Source: a virus. Taken from it: a stretch of 64,000 nt of DNA. The stretch spans positions 1-64,000 of IMG/VR virus record IMGVR_UViG_3300009181_000072. One strand, 5' to 3'. The notes below the pieces were generated by a model. The model did no database searches. It worked only from the letters and a program-made list of their open reading frames with translations, and was not told the origin of the DNA. This document shows, piece after piece, positions 27,312-35,293 of the stretch. Position 1 is the first letter of the stretch. Every line of letters begins with the position of its first letter. The position numbers and the translations under genes are program-made.

Positions 27312-28458
27312 GGACTGATTTCTCTAAGTGATTGTATAATGTTTTCAATTCTGGTACACTGACCGAGACATCCTGACCTCGTAGTTTATCAAGCCGCTCT
27401 GTGAATCTAAACCATTTTTCTAAAAGTGCAGCATCTTCTCGACCGGTGTGTGCTGCTTCTGCAGTTGGCACGTGTGTTATTAGTTGTTTCTCATAATCTG
27501 GCAATATGTGAATCTTGAGATGCGCTGGATTATACAGAACTTTGTCGTCGTATGTCGGAACGAATCCCAACGATTTTTCGCATTCGGTTTTCAACTTATG
27601 ATTATCAAATGCATTGTAAATCATGATGGTATTACTGATAAAGAACTGCGTCACGTTGTCTAATTTTAAGAAGCTCTTTGTGTTTTCTAGAATTTTTGGT
27701 ACTGGAGTTTCGTTGCCTCTGATATATTGATTCAATCCGTTGCTGGCATCAATGCTAACACCTAACAATATATCATTAAACTGAGAAATTAGATCTAAAA
27801 AATCTGCATCTAATATAGTACCATTGGTGGTTAGATCTAAGCTAACTTTGGATTTATCTTTGATGTTAGACAACAGATACATAGTTTCATCTGCATAGCA
27901 TGGTTCTCCGCCGCGCAAGCTGATGCAAGTGTGTTCGTCTTTGTTATTGATAATATCCAGCAGTTGGTCTAATTGTTCAATGTTAAGATGGTTATAACGT
28001 ACAACTTTCTTTTCAAGCTCAGCTGAATATCCGAATATGCTCTTGATTTCCTGGTCGTGATACTCTGGTATCCATGCTGTGCTCCATTTTGGTTTGCACA
28101 TGCGACATTTGCTGTTGCACTTGTTGCTGATATATAACTCGATATAGTTAGTGCGGTGGAATAATCTATCCCCGGCTTGTTCTGCAGTTAGTTGTGACGA
28201 CAGCTGCAGGTTTTTCTTTTGTCGCCAGCTAGACAACGATTGACTTTCGTTTTTCCAGCACACATTGCAGGCTGCAGGTCGTTCTCCTGCTAACATTGAA
28301 TCTTTAAGATCTTGTAGCTCTGCGCTAGCTAAGTAATTTTTTATGTCTGATTGTCTAACACTATCAACCAAGCAGCACACCTGTACATCGCCCCACGGTT
28401 GCAGCACTATCCCTTGCCACGGTAGTGCACACCACGACTGCGATACTGCATCAGGCAT
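27304..28458 (-). CDS. Radical SAM protein with N-terminal twitch domain (island copy 12)
   Basis: A 384-residue enzyme, the only twitch-type copy on the minus strand. The N-terminal domain has WCALPWQG, VCC and CNVCW. The core has CNSKCRMC (Cys114, 118, 121), STAWIPE and LRGGEPCYAD. It sits between a desaturase gene (8-nt overlap upstream) and copy 11 (8-nt overlap downstream). This directly ties radical SAM chemistry to the lipid-type enzymes of the operon. All Cys ligands are intact. Confidence 0.85.
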   Translation of the reverse strand: MPDAVSQSWCALPWQGIVLQPWGDVQVCCLVDSVRQSDIKNYLASAELQDLKDSMLAGERPAACNVCWKNESQSLSSWRQKKNLQLSSQLTAEQAGDRLFHRTNYIELYISNKCNSKCRMCKPKWSTAWIPEYHDQEIKSIFGYSAELEKKVVRYNHLNIEQLDQLLDIINNKDEHTCISLRGGEPCYADETMYLLSNIKDKSKVSLDLTTNGTILDADFLDLISQFNDILLGVSIDASNGLNQYIRGNETPVPKILENTKSFLKLDNVTQFFISNTIMIYNAFDNHKLKTECEKSLGFVPTYDDKVLYNPAHLKIHILPDYEKQLITHVPTAEAAHTGREDAALLEKWFRFTERLDKLRGQDVSVSVPELKTLYNHLEKSVHG

Positions 28459-29248
28459 TGATAGTAACCAACCTCATAGTACGTAGTAATCTTATTACTA
28501 TTGCTATGATGTCTATCTCAAACCAGCGGTGCTGGAAATTGTAACTATATGGTTTTTCGTGGTGATTGTTATGCCAGCCTTCTCCAAACGTGAATATAGC
28601 AAAGAGTGGCAGATTCTTGCTATTCTCGTTGGTATCAAAATTACGATAACCTATTATCTTAGGCACATGCATTGACGTATGTGCCAGTGCATTTACTATG
28701 CTAGATCCGTGCCATTGCCACATTGCGGGTATCCAGTGTAATACTAACACCCACATCGGGCCAAGGCAAACGGCTAGCAATACGCTCCATACTATGTTAA
28801 TAGTCCAGTAATTTTTATGGAAAAACAGCACATCTTTGTCGCGCAATAGGTCTAAGCCGAACCTTTTGACATTTGGGGTATGCATCATGCTAAGGAAATA
28901 ACTGCCCCAGAACCCAATGTTTTTGGGGCTGTGTGGATCTTTATCGGTGTCGCTGTGTGCGTGGTGCTCCCGGTGCATGGCCACCCAAGCCAAGCTAGAT
29001 CCTTGTAAGGCAACTGTGCTGAGAAATAAACATGCTAATTTAAGTATCCTGCTGCGGAAATCTATAGACCGATGTGATAGATACCTATGATTAAGCATGC
29101 TGATGCCAAACGTCATAGTAAGAAAATATACACCAAAGCTAGCTAACCATTCCCATCCGCTAGCATATATGGCCATTGGTACAATGGCTGCATGCACCAG
29201 GAGTTGTCCTGCTACTATCTTATATTTCTCAAGTTTTGTATTGACCAT
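28451..29248 (-). CDS. Membrane fatty-acid desaturase, island desaturase 2
   Basis: A 265-residue paralogue of desaturase 1 with boxes HRYLSH (54-59), HREHH (92-96) and a final HNNHHE (about 228), and the DKDPHSPKN segment typical of acyl-CoA/acyl-lipid delta-9 enzymes. Several hydrophobic helices place it in the membrane. The two desaturases differ in most other residues, so they probably act on different positions or substrates, rather than being a recent duplicate. Its stop and start overlap both neighbours. Confidence 0.88.
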   Translation of the reverse strand: MVNTKLEKYKIVAGQLLVHAAIVPMAIYASGWEWLASFGVYFLTMTFGISMLNHRYLSHRSIDFRSRILKLACLFLSTVALQGSSLAWVAMHREHHAHSDTDKDPHSPKNIGFWGSYFLSMMHTPNVKRFGLDLLRDKDVLFFHKNYWTINIVWSVLLAVCLGPMWVLVLHWIPAMWQWHGSSIVNALAHTSMHVPKIIGYRNFDTNENSKNLPLFAIFTFGEGWHNNHHEKPYSYNFQHRWFEIDIIAIVIRLLRTMRLVTINA

Positions 29249-30162
29249 TAATCTAATCTCGCTTGTCCGCTCTTTTCGAGATATATCTCGTTGAGCGTTT
29301 CTTTGGTTATATTAGTATAGCGCTGATCGTTGCCAGAACACGGATGCTGTTCAAAATCAGCATCGCTTACAAATCTTACTGGGTCGTGCGGTTGTATCTC
29401 TTCAAGATCTTCTTGGCTTTCTAGACATACTCTGATCTGATATCGTATCTCATCGCCGCGGTTGATAGCATAATGTTCTATCCCTGCATTGATAAAAAAT
29501 ATACCACCATCGGCTGGTAAATGATATTCGTTCCACCCGCCTGCTGTCTTGACCCCTATCACTGACCCTGGGTTGGTTATTATGGGTATCTGTAGTCGGG
29601 TGATGTATTCAGCACCGATATCAAAATGTTTGGTTATGAATCGACCTGGGTACAGCGATACCACAGCTGCGCGACAACTGTTGCTTTGGAATGATCCTAA
29701 GAATTCGTTGATATAACCGGCATTATAAACAGTTGGTTTGGTATAGTTGCGCTCGTCGTAGAACGGGTGATAATATTCACTAGATGTATCTACCATACCT
29801 TTAAGTCGCTGTACTGGTGTAAAGTCGCTGACCTTTTTAGTCATGATGTTACCCAGTGTTTTAGCTTCGTCGGTTAGTTCGTGGAATCCAATCACACTGT
29901 ATCGCTTGTATACTTCATCATAATTTTTGATGAAATCGTTGCCTTGTTTATTTTTGAGATCATATGTGTGCTCTGTACTGCTTGGGTCCATCTCAAGCAA
30001 CCCTTGACTAATTTTCTCTTCGTTTTCTGCGATGAGATGCATGATTTGAGTTCTTGCGCTGTCAAGATCAATGGTCTTGCGTAATCGACCTATTGGTGGC
30101 AAGCTGTGCTTGTTTTTCCTCGTCTTGATAATGTCTCGGTAATTCATGCCTATTTGATGCAT
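29248..30162 (-). CDS. Asp/Asn-hydroxylase-like 2-oxoglutarate oxygenase (island oxygenase 2)
   Basis: A 304-residue predicted Fe(II)/2-oxoglutarate dioxygenase with a long N-terminal helical part. Metal ligands are H179-x-D181 (TKHFDIG) and H230 (GIEHYAIN). R240 (DEIRYQIRV) would bind 2-oxoglutarate. The IPIITNPG segment is shared with oxygenase 3. It is the first gene of the minus-strand operon that runs down to 24581. A TGGAGG ribosome site precedes its ATG, and a late-promoter-like TTTAAATA lies 54 nt upstream. Confidence 0.78.
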   Translation of the reverse strand: MHQIGMNYRDIIKTRKNKHSLPPIGRLRKTIDLDSARTQIMHLIAENEEKISQGLLEMDPSSTEHTYDLKNKQGNDFIKNYDEVYKRYSVIGFHELTDEAKTLGNIMTKKVSDFTPVQRLKGMVDTSSEYYHPFYDERNYTKPTVYNAGYINEFLGSFQSNSCRAAVVSLYPGRFITKHFDIGAEYITRLQIPIITNPGSVIGVKTAGGWNEYHLPADGGIFFINAGIEHYAINRGDEIRYQIRVCLESQEDLEEIQPHDPVRFVSDADFEQHPCSGNDQRYTNITKETLNEIYLEKSGQARLD

Positions 30163-30215
30163 GGGGGTATGCCTCCAGTTACGATTGTATTATGCGATCT
30201 CTATTGATGTGTTTG

Positions 30216-30223
30216 TATTTAAA
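30216..30223 (-). promoter_or_regulatory. Late-promoter-like element for the minus-strand island operon
   Basis: TTTAAATA on the minus strand, one base from TATAAATA, 53 nt ahead of the 30162 start. The same 8-mer precedes copy 13 (31696-31703). Confidence 0.4.
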
Positions 30224-30240
30224 CGTTGTTAAATTTAACA

Positions 30241-31671
30241 TCAATTGGTTAGGTTATCTCTTACATATCTAGTTATAAAGTTTTGTCGTTTGACACGTAG
30301 TTCGTCTGATTCGTATATACGATTGGTCTGTAACATCACATGATCAATGTCAAACCCCATGCTACAAATATCCCCCAAATGAAATCCGCCAACTGGTAAA
30401 TCTGACCAGTATTTGTTCATAACATCGTAAGTAAGTTGTTTAACTGTTGCTCTGGTTAACGACCCGTTGGTCCAATTGATACGATTTTTACCTTTAAATT
30501 CATATCCATATTTCTTATACTGCTTGTCAAATTCGCTATGATAAGCTTTGATGTTCTCTTCTGGATTTATGTGTAACGTGTTAAAGGCCCACGAATGCAT
30601 GTCATTTTCTATTAACCATTGAACATCTGCTTCTAACTCATTGGGTGTCCATCCGGGTAACCCAGTTATCATCAGCAATTCCCAACTGACAGTGGCTTTC
30701 CATTCTTGTCGTTGTTTCAGCAACCATTCTTTAGCATGATGGCCGCTCCAGCCTTTTCCTATTATCTTGCTGCTGTCTTTGTTAAATGACTCTATACCAA
30801 AATCAGTGCTTCGCATCCCGCTATCTTTAAGCCAATTTGCTGTATGCGGTCGAGCCCATATCAGATCAGCTCGACAAAAACCTATCCATTGTATCTGGAA
30901 AGGCAGTCCCTGTGCTAACTCGAGCAACATCTGAACTTTCTCCTCGCTTTCGTTAACAGTATCATCGGTATACCAATAGCGAGTAGTTCCGTACCGTTCG
31001 TAGTTATCTAGTACTTCATGCCTAAGATCTTGATAACTACGCAGATATGTGCCGGGTTTTTTGCCTATCATTGGAAAGCTGCAGTATTTGCATTTAAATA
31101 TGCAGCCGCGTCCGAGTTCGAGTTGTAGAAATTCCTCTGGTCTAATAAAATCACTGTCTTGATAAGTTTTTCTAGTGTCTTTTATATTAAAATCTGGTCG
31201 CAGGCATCTAATGCCTTTCTGCTCATCCATCCATTTTAATATTGAATCTTCGGCATACTTGTGAAAGACTATCCACGGTAACTTGAAATCGTTCATACTA
31301 TTGGCACCGCCCAACAGCCAGTTTACATGTTTATATTTTGCCTCTATATTTCCGCGTACCTGTATTAACCAGCAGGGCTCTGACGCTCCAAAACTTATAT
31401 CGGCAGTATCGTCGTGCTCTAATTCAATATTATTATACGAATCCTCGTTGGTATCCCAAAACGTAGTACTAACACCTACAGCTAGGGTACCGCTATCAAT
31501 ATTTTTTTCTATTATTGATTGTATGTCTGCTGGATCTAGATCATAGCAAAAATCTATTATCTTTGTTGTGTAACCAAACCGTCTAAGCCATGCTGCTAGT
31601 TGATATACACCACCTGATCTAATCACAACATTGTACTGTTTAGATCCAGTGAGAAATATAATATCTGTCAT
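30241..31671 (-). CDS. Class B-like radical SAM protein with N-terminal cobalamin-binding-like domain (island copy 13)
   Basis: A 476-residue paralogue of copy 11. Its N-terminal Rossmann-like domain runs to about residue 150 (SGGVYQLAAWLRRFGY, LAVGVSTT, WLLGGAN) and again lacks DxHxxG. The core has CIFKCKYC (Cys190, 194, 197), followed by TDDTVNESEEK and DFGIESFN, the same order as in copy 11. It stands as a separate transcription unit, with a late-promoter-like element 25 nt upstream and about 80 nt before the next operon. Substrate unknown. Confidence 0.83.
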   Translation of the reverse strand: MTDIIFLTGSKQYNVVIRSGGVYQLAAWLRRFGYTTKIIDFCYDLDPADIQSIIEKNIDSGTLAVGVSTTFWDTNEDSYNNIELEHDDTADISFGASEPCWLIQVRGNIEAKYKHVNWLLGGANSMNDFKLPWIVFHKYAEDSILKWMDEQKGIRCLRPDFNIKDTRKTYQDSDFIRPEEFLQLELGRGCIFKCKYCSFPMIGKKPGTYLRSYQDLRHEVLDNYERYGTTRYWYTDDTVNESEEKVQMLLELAQGLPFQIQWIGFCRADLIWARPHTANWLKDSGMRSTDFGIESFNKDSSKIIGKGWSGHHAKEWLLKQRQEWKATVSWELLMITGLPGWTPNELEADVQWLIENDMHSWAFNTLHINPEENIKAYHSEFDKQYKKYGYEFKGKNRINWTNGSLTRATVKQLTYDVMNKYWSDLPVGGFHLGDICSMGFDIDHVMLQTNRIYESDELRVKRQNFITRYVRDNLTN

Positions 31672-31695
31672 AAAATTCTGATCCCTGCATATCGT

Positions 31696-31703
31696 TATTT
31701 AAA
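31696..31703 (-). promoter_or_regulatory. Late-promoter-like element ahead of island copy 13
   Basis: TTTAAATA on the minus strand, 24 nt ahead of the start at 31671. Confidence 0.45.
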
Positions 31704-31782
31704 TGCATACTGCAATAGATGATTGATATTGCAGTCAGACATCTGTTTGAATTGCAGCGTATTTTTTGATGTACTTTTGGTG

Positions 31783-32349
31783 TCAATCTAGCATGCATGC
31801 TACCAAATGAACTCTTGGTTCTAATCCAGCATTAAATGCAGTATGGTATAAGGTTGTGTTAGCGATATAGACAGATCCGTCTGCAGGTAAATGGGTAGCT
31901 TCATTTTCAATTACTAAATGTGCACCAGGATTAGTAATGATAGGTATGTGTAGACGCCGTTCGCTGTCAGTATGCCAACTGAGACACGATTTTGGACGAC
32001 TCATCATCAGTCGTACTCTGCCTAATCTATAATTAGATCGCAAGGTTTCTATGATCTCAAAAAATATCGTATCTTTAAATTCTTGTACTGTAAATGAGAA
32101 ATCAGATTCTTTTCGAACAATTTGGTGTTTTTTAAGATTTCCGTGGTTGTCAACTGCGTCGTTTCCCCACATATATTGTAAGCTACCTGTAGCATCATAC
32201 CATGCTTCTTTAGCATCGTTACCAAGGCTATGGGTTAAACCTATCTGTCGATGATCTGGGTGCCAGTGACATATCTGTAAGATTTGATCCATATCTGATA
32301 GCATTCTCGGTAGATCAAATCTGGTATCTAATTTCTCAACATGTATCAT
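31783..32349 (-). CDS. Asp/Asn-hydroxylase-like 2-oxoglutarate oxygenase (island oxygenase 3)
   Basis: A 188-residue compact member: H126-x-D128 (SWHTDSE) and H169 (LYHTAFN) as metal ligands, R179 (EPRVHLV) for 2-oxoglutarate. HIPIITNPGAHL and HLPADGSV are nearly the same words as in oxygenase 2, so the two are paralogues. It is the right-most gene of the island, divergent from gp19. A weak late-like GATAAATT lies about 69 nt upstream (32418-32425). Known relatives modify proteins or peptides, but the substrate is unknown. Confidence 0.8.
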   Translation of the reverse strand: MIHVEKLDTRFDLPRMLSDMDQILQICHWHPDHRQIGLTHSLGNDAKEAWYDATGSLQYMWGNDAVDNHGNLKKHQIVRKESDFSFTVQEFKDTIFFEIIETLRSNYRLGRVRLMMSRPKSCLSWHTDSERRLHIPIITNPGAHLVIENEATHLPADGSVYIANTTLYHTAFNAGLEPRVHLVACMLD

Positions 32350-32437
32350 GCTTGTTGGTTCCCATATGACATATTATATAGCCTGCCTGTCGTCGATACT
32401 AGTCTGTACATACCTTAAATTTATCAGACCGCTCTTG

Positions 32438-32445
32438 TATAAATA
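32438..32445 (+). promoter_or_regulatory. T4-type late promoter for tail tube gene
   Basis: A perfect TATAAATA, 26 nt ahead of the gp19 ATG at 32472. It is the best match to the T4 late consensus in the window. Confidence 0.8.
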
Positions 32446-32471
32446 CTTCAGCAAGACAAGGAGACTAACAC

Positions 32472-33065
32472 ATGGCGTTCCAGCCCACACTCAGCAAATT
32501 TGGTGTACCGGTTGTGCCTGGTATCAGTGGTACTGGCATACTCATGCCTAAACTGAAGTATCGCTTCAGGGTCAGCATGCAAAGCTTTGGTCCAAGCGGG
32601 GCGGCGATTGAGCTGACACGTCAGGTAGCCACTGCAGGCCGTCCTAGCATACAGCACAACAGCACACCGATACATAGCTATAATAACGTGATGTATCTGC
32701 CACAGAAACCAGAATGGCAGACCATCGAACTGACAGTGCGCGACGATGTTAATAGCAGCGTCAGCACGCTGGTAGCATATCAGCTGCAGAAGCAGATGAA
32801 CCACTTTGATCAAACCAGTTTCCTCGCTGGTATCAACTACAAGTTTACCACACAGATTGAAACACTTGATGGATCAAACGACGGGGTGCTTGAAAATTGG
32901 TATCTTGAAGGCTGCTACCTCGAAACAGTTGCATATGACCAGTTTGATTACAGCAACAGCGAATCAATGATGATCACGCTTACCATACGTTACGATAACG
33001 CAACGCAGGATCAGGACATCATGACACCGGCACCGCTACCGACTGGCCGCGGAATAATGGTTTAA
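32472..33065 (+). CDS. 19: Tail tube protein gp19
   Basis: The 197-residue subunit of the inner tail tube. It starts MAFQPTLSKFGVPVVPG and continues with PKLKYRFRVSM, DVNSSVSTLVAYQLQKQMNHFDQ and CYLETVAYDQFDYSNSESM. A beta-rich tube fold with YRFRV and a conserved D-Y-S-NSE segment is characteristic of T4-like tubes. It is slightly longer than T4 gp19 (163 aa). It carries a perfect late promoter and an AAGGAGAC ribosome site. It should directly follow gp18, but the 24-kb island lies between them. Confidence 0.88.
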   Translation: MAFQPTLSKFGVPVVPGISGTGILMPKLKYRFRVSMQSFGPSGAAIELTRQVATAGRPSIQHNSTPIHSYNNVMYLPQKPEWQTIELTVRDDVNSSVSTLVAYQLQKQMNHFDQTSFLAGINYKFTTQIETLDGSNDGVLENWYLEGCYLETVAYDQFDYSNSESMMITLTIRYDNATQDQDIMTPAPLPTGRGIMV

Positions 33066-33093
33066 TACATATAGCTTGAGACACTGCAATAAC

Positions 33094-33125
33094 AAAAAGC
33101 CGCTAGCTAAAACTAGCGGCTTTTT
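33094..33125 (+). terminator. Rho-independent terminator after gp19
   Basis: GCCGCTAG, a CTAAAA loop, CTAGCGGC, then TTTTT. An A-run on the other side makes it potentially bidirectional. Confidence 0.85.
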
Positions 33126-33130
33126 ACTTG

Positions 33131-33138
33131 GCTAAATA
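33131..33138 (+). promoter_or_regulatory. Late-type promoter only 5 nt ahead of a start codon
   Basis: GCTAAATA, then 5 nt, then the ATG at 33144. Transcription by the usual spacing would begin at or near the ATG, giving a leaderless mRNA. No ribosome site is visible. Confidence 0.5.
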
Positions 33139-33143
33139 TCTGT

Positions 33144-34805
33144 ATGGCTACTACCCTTTTACGACCAAAATCTTATGCATCTTGGTACTTTGGCGCACAA
33201 AGTCCCGGGCAACTCATGTACGCGATACCTCGCTACAAGTACATGTTCTATGCCACCTTCAATGTCAATGCACAAGCACTTAGCATGTTCCCTGATCAGA
33301 TGTCGATAGGAACTGTAAACGGTATTAGTTTCAAGATAAAGACGGTTGACAAACCAAATGTGGAACTGAGCCAGAAAGAGTTAAACCAATATAATCGTAA
33401 GCGATATGCATACACAAAGACCGAGTATCGACCAGTTAACATCTCATTGTACGACACAGTTGATAACAAGCCTTTCAATCTGTGGATAGAATATTTTGTG
33501 TATTATTTTGGTGATGCTAGGTTAAAGACTTCTATGACCATGGGGTCTAACCCCACCGACCCCACTTTTGATGATAGCACAGGATGGGGACTACGCCCGC
33601 TTGCAGAACAGGTAAACTTCTTCACTAGCTTAGATGTGTATGCACTGTTTGGTAAACAATACACCTTAACCCAATACCTAAATCCAAAAATAGCTAGCAT
33701 TGATTGGGGAAACTATGATACTGCTGATTCGGGCCTTGAAGATCTGAAGCTGAGTCTCACATATGAAACTCTGCAATACGACTCTGGTACACTCACTCCT
33801 GGGATGGCTAACCAATTTGGGTTTGACGTTGGTCTTCCTACACTAGAACCAAACGGTGTTCAAACACCTATAGTGAAGAGCGACCCAGATAGTCCTATAA
33901 GTTTTAAGAAGAGAAACTTAGATACAACATCTGACATTACTAGTCCTAGTGGCAGTATTATTTCAAATTTTGGTATGTCTGGTACAAGCTATAACACGTT
34001 AGTGTCTGGTGTCAGAAATGCACCAAATCAAACAACCATGCAACCGACTGCAAACTTCCAGTATGCTAGCGGTGTTAGTGACACTAACACAGTATATCCG
34101 CCCGGCGGGCTTGCAAATGAGCCTAGCGACTTACCACCCGGTGAAAATTTCGGTATTGCCGGGGTACCAAACGGGCAGCTGCCTGGTGCTAACCAATGGA
34201 TAGCTGTAGATAGCGCCGACACATTTACACCTATTAGTAGTTCTGGTGTGTACAACTTGCTTGGATCGTTTGGCAACTTTAATTTTGGTAGCATAGGTAT
34301 ACGTGTATCAGTTGGTAGTAATTTTGTAGTAAGCACTGATCCGTTAACTGGGCTTACTAGTTATAGACCGGGTGCGCCAAATGATACTGGTCTGAACACT
34401 GCACTACCCATACGCAGACCTGGGCAACAACTACCACATGTTGAGATAGGCAACCCGACTCCGTTTAATACCTATTATGGTAATTATGGTCGTCAATATC
34501 GTACACAATATCAACAGATTGCTGCGGCACGCAGGAGGATACAGTCCGGAGAAGTTTCCCTTACGATTGAAATTGGAAGTCCGGGTTATGACAATAACGG
34601 TATATACACCGGTTACAATTCTGCAAACTATCAACCAGCCCCGGAACCACAGTTTGGACCAAATCTGGCTGAAAGAGCAGCACTGTCTAATAACACAGTC
34701 GGTACATTTGGATACTTAAACGACCCGTTCATATACGGAGGCGATCCATCTGACAATGAACCGCCTCCGGTGGTTATACCCTATAGAAATTATTCGGTAG
34801 AGTGA
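33144..34805 (+). CDS. Tail-tube-like structural protein with long disordered C-terminus
   Basis: A 553-residue probable virion protein. Its first 230 residues resemble a tube-like fold: YKYMFYATFNVN, ISFKIKTVDKPNVELSQKE and NISLYDTVDNKPF, then IEYFVYYFG. The rest is Pro/Asn/Gly/Ser-rich (DLPPGENFGIAGVPNGQLPG, QPAPEPQFGPN) and probably disordered. The place right after gp19 suggests a tube initiator, tube cap or baseplate-proximal tube protein, in the manner of T4 gp48/gp54, but I cannot assign it to one. The start is set by the late promoter and would be leaderless. Confidence 0.65.
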   Translation: MATTLLRPKSYASWYFGAQSPGQLMYAIPRYKYMFYATFNVNAQALSMFPDQMSIGTVNGISFKIKTVDKPNVELSQKELNQYNRKRYAYTKTEYRPVNISLYDTVDNKPFNLWIEYFVYYFGDARLKTSMTMGSNPTDPTFDDSTGWGLRPLAEQVNFFTSLDVYALFGKQYTLTQYLNPKIASIDWGNYDTADSGLEDLKLSLTYETLQYDSGTLTPGMANQFGFDVGLPTLEPNGVQTPIVKSDPDSPISFKKRNLDTTSDITSPSGSIISNFGMSGTSYNTLVSGVRNAPNQTTMQPTANFQYASGVSDTNTVYPPGGLANEPSDLPPGENFGIAGVPNGQLPGANQWIAVDSADTFTPISSSGVYNLLGSFGNFNFGSIGIRVSVGSNFVVSTDPLTGLTSYRPGAPNDTGLNTALPIRRPGQQLPHVEIGNPTPFNTYYGNYGRQYRTQYQQIAAARRRIQSGEVSLTIEIGSPGYDNNGIYTGYNSANYQPAPEPQFGPNLAERAALSNNTVGTFGYLNDPFIYGGDPSDNEPPPVVIPYRNYSVE

Positions 34806-34817
34806 TAGGAAGCGCAC

Positions 34818-35291
34818 ATGTCTGGTAGCAGAGATATCATCCAAAACAATATACGCAAACAGTTGGCCATACAAAGTGGACAAATCAAAGGTACCAATCA
34901 AGGTGGCAGTTGGCAGTTTGCTGATCAAAGTGGTGTGCCACTAGCAGGTACAAATGACTATACCAACTATGCACTATCGCAAGCACCTGCTCGATATGTA
35001 ACCAGCATGAGTGCCAATACATATGACCTAGCCAAAGGTATGTTTGGCGGTCCTAATGTACCAGAACAGTTGATTGAAGTGCTAGCTAACATGGCTACTT
35101 ATTATGCAAGCCAAACTGGTCAGCCGGTGACTGACTTGTTCAAGAAAGGCATACTCATGAATGACTTCTTGGCTACCATAAACAGCATACGCTTGCCCAC
35201 CAGTCAGCTGGGATATGTCGGCATAAACCCTCAACCATTATGGGTTAAAAATCCCACTCTCGGGCCTACCATAGCTGCGGCGATCACCTAA
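34818..35291 (+). CDS. Unknown probable structural protein
   Basis: A 157-residue protein, with N-terminal MSGSRDIIQNNIRKQ, a Gly/Gln-rich stretch and a helical second half (VPEQLIEVLANMATYYASQ). It lies in a close run between the tube-like protein (12-nt gap) and head-completion gp4 (2-nt gap), with a GGAAG ribosome site. I do not recognise the family. Context suggests tail or head assembly. Confidence 0.6.
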   Translation: MSGSRDIIQNNIRKQLAIQSGQIKGTNQGGSWQFADQSGVPLAGTNDYTNYALSQAPARYVTSMSANTYDLAKGMFGGPNVPEQLIEVLANMATYYASQTGQPVTDLFKKGILMNDFLATINSIRLPTSQLGYVGINPQPLWVKNPTLGPTIAAAIT

Positions 35292-35293
35292 AC

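Noticed and set aside
8590-32471. Transposase, integrase or IS ends bordering the island
   Set aside because: I saw no such gene or matching terminal repeats. Only the left palindrome is unusual.
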